NCBI RefSeq assembly: GCF_030407455.1
Contig: NZ_JASDDJ010000002.1
Span: 1-64,000 of the forward strand
Length of the DNA: 64,000 nt
Source of the DNA: Psychrobacter sp. 5A.1
GTDB lineage: Bacteria; Pseudomonadota; Gammaproteobacteria; Pseudomonadales; Moraxellaceae
Direction: 5' to 3'
Of this stretch, positions 58,897 through 64,000 are shown one piece after another (position 1 is the stretch's first letter; each line of letters begins with the position of its first letter). A model generated the notes under the pieces. That model had not been told where the DNA came from, did no database searches, and saw only the letters and a list, made by a program, of their open reading frames with translations. The translations under genes were made by a program, and so were the position numbers.

Positions 58897-60927
58897 CTAT
58901 TGTTTCATGATATTAAGCCATGTCTCCCAGCCTGCCTCTCCTTGTGGATGCTCACTACCAGTTTCTAGAGCTTTATCCCCTTTGGCTAAGCGTAGGCTCA
59001 CTTTATGAGGAGGGACTGTGCCAGTCATGCTCTCTATACTATCTTGCAGCTTGACCTTAGTTGTCACTTTAGGCTGAACCTGAACACAAAGCAGCTCATC
59101 TCGGCGGAAAAAATGGCACTCAATGGGGCGTGTGGTATTAATCAAAGATGCCAGCTGTTTATTGTCTGCTTTGATGCCATCAATCGCAATGATGACATCG
59201 TGTGCTGAGATACCAGCTCTGGCAGCAACGCTATCTCGCATCACACGATTGACCTTAAGACCAGCTGGCGTTTCATTACATCGCATACCCCACGGCACAT
59301 GTTTGTCAGCGGTTTCTTTAGTATTCGCCTGTATTTTGACACCGTTTGCAGTTAGCAATGCTTCAATTGGAAGCTCTTCTACCCCATTGACGTAACGGCG
59401 TTCAAAATCTTCCCATTCTGCTAGCGGCATAAATTGTTCGATTACCGCGCTCATATCAGCACTATTGATACCGATTCGCTTGCTGTCGTTCTGCTTGGCT
59501 TGGGTATAAAAAGCTTTGACCACATCAAATAGGCGATAACGACCGTCACTATTTTTGAGTAAAATCAGATCCAGACATAAGGCCACCAGCGCCCCTTTAT
59601 TATAGTAGCTGATACCCGCATTGCCTGTATTTTCATCGGTGCGATACAGTTTTATCCAAGCATCAAAACTCGACTCTGCCACGCTTTGATTGCCGCGCCC
59701 TGGAGTTTGATAGTAGCGATTGATTTGTTCCGCTAGCAGTCGAAGATAATTGGCTTTATCAATCACGCCTGACGCTTGCAACATAAAATCATCGATATAA
59801 GACGTAAACCCTTCAAACACCCAAAGTAATGGCGTAAATGCCTCACGGCGTAAATCGACATCGATCATGACATCAGGTCGTACCGTCTTAACCCACCATG
59901 AATGAAAATACTCGTGACTACACAACCCCAAAAATCTTTGATAATCCGTACTTGGTAATTTTGGCTCATGCGTACCTGGTAAGTCATTGCGCGGGGTGAT
60001 AAGGCTAGTAGAGTTGATATGCTCAAGCCCGCCATAGTCCTGACCACTGGCAAAGGTCATAAACGTATAATCGTCAAATGGCGCATCACCTAACCAGTCT
60101 ACATAGGTCTGACAAATCTGAGTAATATCTTGCTGCAATCGACCTAGATTGGCATTCTGCTTACCTGAAAGGTAAAAGCTGTGATGTAGCGTCTGGTGCT
60201 CATTATCATGAATAATAAAATCAAATTTTTCCTGCTCTGCAATCTCAAAGGGATAATCAATCAGCTCATGATAATTGGCTGCCTGCAACTTATAAATGTG
60301 TTGACTGTCTGCTTGCTGACTATCTTTTTGCTGTTCATCAAGGCGCAGATGCGTAGCGTCCAAACCAGATGCCAACAGTACTTTGCCACTTTCTTTATCT
60401 GCAAAAAATGTCTCAGGAACGATTAAGCTAACGTGGACAGGCGCTTGCTCTTGTCCCTCGACTGCGAGCGCAAGTGAGGTAAAATTGCCATAAAGTCGTT
60501 GCTGATCGACGTAGGCTGTACGCACAGACAAGTCATAGCAATAGACTTCGTATTCTACAATAACCGTCTGCCCTGCTTGCACCGCTGGCAGCTGCCATGT
60601 ATTTTTGTCAATTTTGCGTGCGCGATGAGTCTTTGACTGCTTGTCGCTATCTACGATTTGGGCATCTATCACTTGATAGTGTACCGCCGTGATGTTTCGA
60701 GCAAATTCGCGCATCAGATAACTGCCTGGTATCCATGCTGGTAGCCAAAGCTGCGGCGCATCAGATAGGGCCGTAAAGGTCAGTGATACATCGACCAAAT
60801 GTTCGAAGAAACGGGAAAAATCAAATTGATAACTGATATCAGCCATCGTTTGAGCTTTAGCATCATCATGATTGGTTGAGATATGGCTCACGGATTGATT
60901 ATTAGTGGTATTGGCAAATGAAGTCAT
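58897..60927 (-). CDS. M61-family peptidase (glycyl aminopeptidase-like) with PDZ domain
   Basis: 676 residues from the ATG at 60927, preceded by AAGGACG; the frame is open further upstream but that part is not family-like. An N-terminal beta domain (VSLTFTALSDAPQLWLPAWIPGSYLMREFARN) leads to a gluzincin core with HEYFHSWW (zinc ligands His338 and His342) and downstream FEGFTSYIDDF supplying the third ligand. A PDZ domain follows (about 545-640: RVMRDSVAARAGISAHDVIIAIDG). Homologues remove N-terminal Gly/Ala. No signal peptide is visible, so it is probably cytoplasmic. Confidence 0.9.
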   Translation of the reverse strand: MTSFANTTNNQSVSHISTNHDDAKAQTMADISYQFDFSRFFEHLVDVSLTFTALSDAPQLWLPAWIPGSYLMREFARNITAVHYQVIDAQIVDSDKQSKTHRARKIDKNTWQLPAVQAGQTVIVEYEVYCYDLSVRTAYVDQQRLYGNFTSLALAVEGQEQAPVHVSLIVPETFFADKESGKVLLASGLDATHLRLDEQQKDSQQADSQHIYKLQAANYHELIDYPFEIAEQEKFDFIIHDNEHQTLHHSFYLSGKQNANLGRLQQDITQICQTYVDWLGDAPFDDYTFMTFASGQDYGGLEHINSTSLITPRNDLPGTHEPKLPSTDYQRFLGLCSHEYFHSWWVKTVRPDVMIDVDLRREAFTPLLWVFEGFTSYIDDFMLQASGVIDKANYLRLLAEQINRYYQTPGRGNQSVAESSFDAWIKLYRTDENTGNAGISYYNKGALVALCLDLILLKNSDGRYRLFDVVKAFYTQAKQNDSKRIGINSADMSAVIEQFMPLAEWEDFERRYVNGVEELPIEALLTANGVKIQANTKETADKHVPWGMRCNETPAGLKVNRVMRDSVAARAGISAHDVIIAIDGIKADNKQLASLINTTRPIECHFFRRDELLCVQVQPKVTTKVKLQDSIESMTGTVPPHKVSLRLAKGDKALETGSEHPQGEAGWETWLNIMKQ

Positions 60928-61261
60928 AATATCTGTCGTCCTTATTTTTATAATTATGGTAGGAGTCCTGCTCCAAAAATGCAACTCCCAAACCATGAAT
61001 AGCCAATCGCTATCCACTAACTATAGAAAATAGCAGTTATTATTGTAAATTGTGATATTAATTGGCATTAATTGGCATTTTTTATGTTTTTCGCCTTGAA
61101 AGTTATGTGGGCCATCTCAATTAAAGATGCTAACTGCTAAAGTTACTTTAATAAACTGATGATAATTGACTAATGACGTGGCCATTTGGCTTGCAGATTG
61201 GCTTTTTTAGGTTTATTGCAACCGCATTTAATTTTTTACATAGATATATTTAGGATATTTT
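60928..61261. other. Divergent intergenic region between M61 peptidase and SlyD-type genes
   Basis: No gene, repeat or clear operator was seen; AT-rich, expected to hold both promoters. Confidence 0.4.
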
Positions 61262-61747
61262 ATGACTACTATCGCAAAAGACACTGCCGTCAAATTCAAT
61301 TACACACTAAAAGACGACGAAGGCAATGTACTTGACCAGTCACCAGAAGGTCAGCCACTTGCTTATCTACATGGTCACAGCAACATTATCCCAGGTCTAG
61401 AAGCACAATTAGAAGGTAAGTCTGCTGGCGAGAAAGTCAATGCAGTCGTTGAACCTGCTGATGGCTATGGCGAGTACCAAGAGCAAGCTGTACAGCACGT
61501 ACCACGTGACAACTTCCAAGGCGTTGAAGACATCCAGCCTGGTATGCAGTTTCAGTCAGAAGCTGGTGGCCAAGTCATGCTAGTTACCGTTACTGCTGTA
61601 AACGATGAAGAAGTAACCGTTGATGCAAACCATCCATTGGCTGGCAAGCGTTTGACATTCGATGTTGAAATTCAAGAAGTACGTGCAGCAACTGAAGACG
61701 AGCTCAACCATGGCCATGTACATGGTGCTGGCGGCGTTGAGCACTAA
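61262..61747 (+). CDS. FKBP-type peptidyl-prolyl isomerase, SlyD-like
   Basis: 161 residues. The FKBP half-domains (VKFNYTLKDDEGNVLDQSPEGQPLAYLHGHSNIIPGLEAQLEGKSAGEK, then GYGEYQEQAVQHVPRDNF) flank the insert-in-flap chaperone domain (about 70-125), as in SlyD/SlpA. The tail HGHVHGAGGVEH has four His but lacks the long Cys/His tail of E. coli SlyD, so nickel binding would be weak at most. AGGATATTTT precedes the ATG. A terminator follows. Confidence 0.92.
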   Translation: MTTIAKDTAVKFNYTLKDDEGNVLDQSPEGQPLAYLHGHSNIIPGLEAQLEGKSAGEKVNAVVEPADGYGEYQEQAVQHVPRDNFQGVEDIQPGMQFQSEAGGQVMLVTVTAVNDEEVTVDANHPLAGKRLTFDVEIQEVRAATEDELNHGHVHGAGGVEH

Positions 61748-61808
61748 TCTCCTCTAGAGTATAGTGAAAATAGTTAGATGATAAATTATTAAATTTGTCT
61801 TCTAATCT

Positions 61809-61847
61809 AAAAGGCCAGTAGCAGATAAAGTCACTGGCCTTTTTTTA
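61809..61847 (+). terminator. Terminator after the SlyD-type gene
   Basis: AAAAGGCCAGT and ACTGGCCTTTT pair across a 13-base loop, followed by more T. Confidence 0.92.
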
Positions 61848-61945
61848 TGCTTATTTTATGGTAAGTTTCAAATTAATATAAATGTACTCCTCTATAAACT
61901 GAACACTGATTACATCTACAGTGATATTAAACTTGAGCAATATCT

Positions 61946-62052
61946 ATAGTCGGTTAACTACTGAACCGCTACGGCGTTACCCTCCTTAGATGTACGACTT
62001 GTACAATCTGCAGTCGGCTGCCTTGTATCCATTTTAGAGTTCTTTGACTATA
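61946..62052. repeat. 107-bp MITE-like element (complete copy)
   Basis: Left end TATAGTCGGTTAACTACTGAA, right end TTTAGAGTTCTTTGACTATA: 20-base imperfect inverted repeats. The interior contains CCGCTACGGCGTTACCCTCC, GCAGTCGGCTGCCTTGTATC and thus aligns well with 3615-3721. It is exactly 107 bp, as are the other complete copies. Confidence 0.8.
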
Positions 62053-62095
62053 CCTAAAAAACCTACCTTAAGAATTACTATCCTCCAGACGTAAC

Positions 62096-62128
62096 AAAGC
62101 CGCATAACGACAAGCGTCATGCGGCTTT
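62096..62128. terminator. Hairpin GCCGCAT/ATGCGGC
   Basis: AAAGCCGCATAACG pairs with CGTCATGCGGCTTT (one mismatch) around ACAAG. The T tail is short (TTTATTA). It belongs to no obvious gene end; it may be part of the 3' region of prc or a remnant. Confidence 0.6.
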
Positions 62129-62345
62129 TATTACCAACCATCCATGTTAGCGTTACGTGATACCTAATCCCGAGGCATCTCATAACTGACAGGCATCCAG
62201 CCTTATCATCCTTAATCAGCAAACTACTCATCCCTAATGCGACCTTCAAGATACCAATCCCTAGTATCAATGAACCATTCCGTTCAATCGTGCCGTACAG
62301 CTATAGTCGCAGATTGACCCACTATTGGTAAGAGGTATAAACGTC

Positions 62346-62375
62346 AATCCATGTAAGCATATGCTTACATGGATT
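62346..62375. promoter_or_regulatory. Perfect 30-bp palindrome downstream of prc
   Basis: AATCCATGTAAGCAT is followed directly by its exact complement ATGCTTACATGGATT, with no spacer. There is no T run, so it is not a usual terminator. It lies 25 bases beyond the prc stop codon. A binding site for a dimeric protein or a cruciform-forming sequence is possible. Confidence 0.6.
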
Positions 62376-62399
62376 ACGTCACTCTATAATAATGCCAAG

Positions 62400-64000
62400 T
62401 TAGAGCTTTTCTTCAGGGCTAAGCAGCGCTTTAGGTTCAGCACTGAGCATGAGATAAGCGGCTTCATTGATGAATGCTTCATCCTCTGGCAACTCTGGAC
62501 GCTCAGTAGCTTTCATACGGCTACGCTCTTCAAACTTTGCATCCATTGCTGCTTGATAGGTGTTCCAATTAGAATATGGACGCTCACCTGTGGCGATAAG
62601 GCGTTTGTTTTCGGCTTCTAATGAGCGTTTTTCAATCAGCTGCATTTTAGCTCGGCGGCTATTGATATCTAATCGAACAGGTTTCTTTTCATCATCCATA
62701 TTACGAATATCATTGAGCGTCGACAGATAAGTAAACTGCGGGTTTTTCTCCTGACGAACCTTAGACTGCTGATTGAGCGTCGCCAATGTGTCACTGGTAA
62801 ACTTCCCTTCAGGCTTGTAAGGCGCCGTTCTGATCGTATCCCAAGGCAAGGCCTTTTTCTGAGCACGTTCGCCAAAAGTGGCATCATCATAGATATTGAC
62901 CAGCTCAACGTCAGGTACGACGCCTTTATTCTGCGTACTACCGCCAGTGATGCGATAGAATTTACGCTGCGTTAAGGTAGCAGAGCCCAGAGCCAAGCTG
63001 TCGAGCTGAATCTGCGCAGAGCCTTTTCCTGTCGTCGTGCTACCAACAACTAAGCCGCGACCATAATCTTGAATAGCAGCGGCAAAGATTTCACTGGCTG
63101 AGGCCGATGCTAAGTTAGTAATAACGGCCATTTTTCCATCATACAGCTGCTCGCCGCCATCATTGTCACGGTATACTTGAATATTGCCGCGATTATCACG
63201 AATCTGTACCAGTGGTCCGCTCTTGATAAACAAGCCTAGCATCTTGGCAACTTCATCTAGCGAGCCGCCAGGATTGTTGCGCAAATCAACGACTAGACCA
63301 TCGATATTTTGCTTATTCAACTCTTTTAGTGCTTTTTCAGTATCGATACTGACGCTACGGTAGTCTTCACCATTACGACGCGCACGATAGTTCAAATAAA
63401 AGCTTGGTATCTCAAGTACACCAATGCGCTTCGGTGTTTTGTCGATGTTAGGACGCTGAATCTCTACCACTCGCTGTGTCACGCCTGATTCTTCTTGCTG
63501 AATAATATCGCGAACCACCGTAACCGTACGGGCACTGGCATCTGGCGTATTTGGTTGACGCAGCTTGAGCGTGACCGACGTACCGCGCTTGCCTCGAATC
63601 AAGCTAACAATTTCACGCGTTGACCAGCCAACCACATCCGTCATGGTTTCGCCATCTTTTGCGATACCAACGATCAAATCATTGGGTTTAATTTGCCCTG
63701 ATTTGGCTGCTGGGCCACCATCTACTAAAGTCACAATACGGGTATAATCTGGATTTTTGCGGTCTGGTCGAATAGAGACACCAATACCTTCTAATTGAAG
63801 ACTAGACTGGATTTGCAACTCAGTCGCTTGAATCGGTGCATAGTAATTACTGTGCGGATCATAAGTCAGCATCGCTGTATTTAAGATCGTCTCCATGATT
63901 TCATCGTCTTTGAGACGTTTAAACTGCTCTTGTTGACGTGACAAACGATTTTGTAAAATCTCACTTGGCGTACGCTCATCATTGCGGACCAAATCTTGTC
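62400..64000 (-). CDS. prc: Carboxy-terminal processing (tail-specific) protease Prc, 3' part
   Basis: About 533 residues are in the window and the frame runs off its right edge, so the signal peptide and N-terminal part are missing. Visible: a PDZ domain (IGVSIRPDRKNPDYTRIVTLVDGGPAAKSGQIKPNDLIVGI), the S41 core with LVVDLRNNPGGSLDEV, catalytic Ser in NLASASASEIFAAAIQDYGR and Lys in STTTGKGSAQ, and the C-terminal DUF3340 region. It is a periplasmic serine protease that trims the C-termini of lipoproteins, penicillin-binding protein 3 and unfolded proteins. Confidence 0.95.
   Translation of the reverse strand, partial: QDLVRNDERTPSEILQNRLSRQQEQFKRLKDDEIMETILNTAMLTYDPHSNYYAPIQATELQIQSSLQLEGIGVSIRPDRKNPDYTRIVTLVDGGPAAKSGQIKPNDLIVGIAKDGETMTDVVGWSTREIVSLIRGKRGTSVTLKLRQPNTPDASARTVTVVRDIIQQEESGVTQRVVEIQRPNIDKTPKRIGVLEIPSFYLNYRARRNGEDYRSVSIDTEKALKELNKQNIDGLVVDLRNNPGGSLDEVAKMLGLFIKSGPLVQIRDNRGNIQVYRDNDGGEQLYDGKMAVITNLASASASEIFAAAIQDYGRGLVVGSTTTGKGSAQIQLDSLALGSATLTQRKFYRITGGSTQNKGVVPDVELVNIYDDATFGERAQKKALPWDTIRTAPYKPEGKFTSDTLATLNQQSKVRQEKNPQFTYLSTLNDIRNMDDEKKPVRLDINSRRAKMQLIEKRSLEAENKRLIATGERPYSNWNTYQAAMDAKFEERSRMKATERPELPEDEAFINEAAYLMLSAEPKALLSPEEKL

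Larger units (their letters stand above)
61748..62399. other. Gene-free region between SlyD-type and Prc genes
   Basis: 652 bases holding, in order, the SlyD-type terminator (61809-61847), a 107-bp repeat (61946-62052), a GCCGCAT hairpin (62096-62128) and a perfect 30-bp palindrome (62346-62375). No gene is convincing. Confidence 0.65.

Overview
The window looks like chromosomal DNA of a Psychrobacter-like gammaproteobacterium (Moraxellaceae). This is inferred from the smc-zipA-ligA gene order, a large monomeric NADP isocitrate dehydrogenase, moderate GC with many short intergenic palindromic repeats, and protein sequences that read as Moraxellaceae. No rRNA, tRNA, prophage or CRISPR array was seen. 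Most genes are ordinary housekeeping or catabolic genes. Mobile DNA is limited to one IS630-type element and two families of small non-coding repeats.

Layout: 1-903 is an IS630-family element that cut the 3' end off a TPR gene (858-1391). 1395-9207 is ligA, zipA and smc on the minus strand, with repeats between ligA and zipA. 9391-15135 holds a Tat-type PhoD phosphatase lipoprotein, a TauE/SafE exporter, birA and coaX (plus strand) and a TonB-like protein. 15259-24966 is a leucine/isovalerate degradation cluster (isovaleryl-CoA dehydrogenase, HMG-CoA lyase, both methylcrotonyl-CoA carboxylase subunits, methylglutaconyl-CoA hydratase, an acyl-CoA synthetase), interrupted by a GFA-type gene. 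25338-27320 holds a rubredoxin-reductase-like flavoprotein and a DJ-1/PfpI protein. 27725-31126 is a glutamate/aspartate-type ABC importer, followed by hslO, a lipase-like hydrolase and a PhoX-type phosphatase.

36752-43379 is an FAA-hydrolase gene and a second polar amino-acid ABC importer with three tandem paralogous binding proteins. 43753-49851 holds an acidic repeat lipoprotein, proA, an unusual cold-shock-domain/membrane/guanyl-RNase fusion with a barstar gene one base downstream, gltS and an AT-rich TPR gene. 50009-58747 holds glyA, ubiC, a DUF482/GNAT-like protein, monomeric icd, rluE and a double-DUF305 lipoprotein. 58897-64000 holds an M61 peptidase with PDZ, an FKBP/SlyD-type isomerase and the 3' part of a Prc-type protease running off the window.

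Themes: glutamate and polar amino-acid uptake and use (two ABC importers, GltS, ProA); leucine catabolism with a biotin enzyme and the biotin ligase that would charge it; phosphate scavenging by two Tat-exported phosphatases. The most unusual system is the CSD-TM-RNase/barstar pair at 45966-47103. The second notable observation is a family of exactly 107-bp elements that share termini with the IS630 element.
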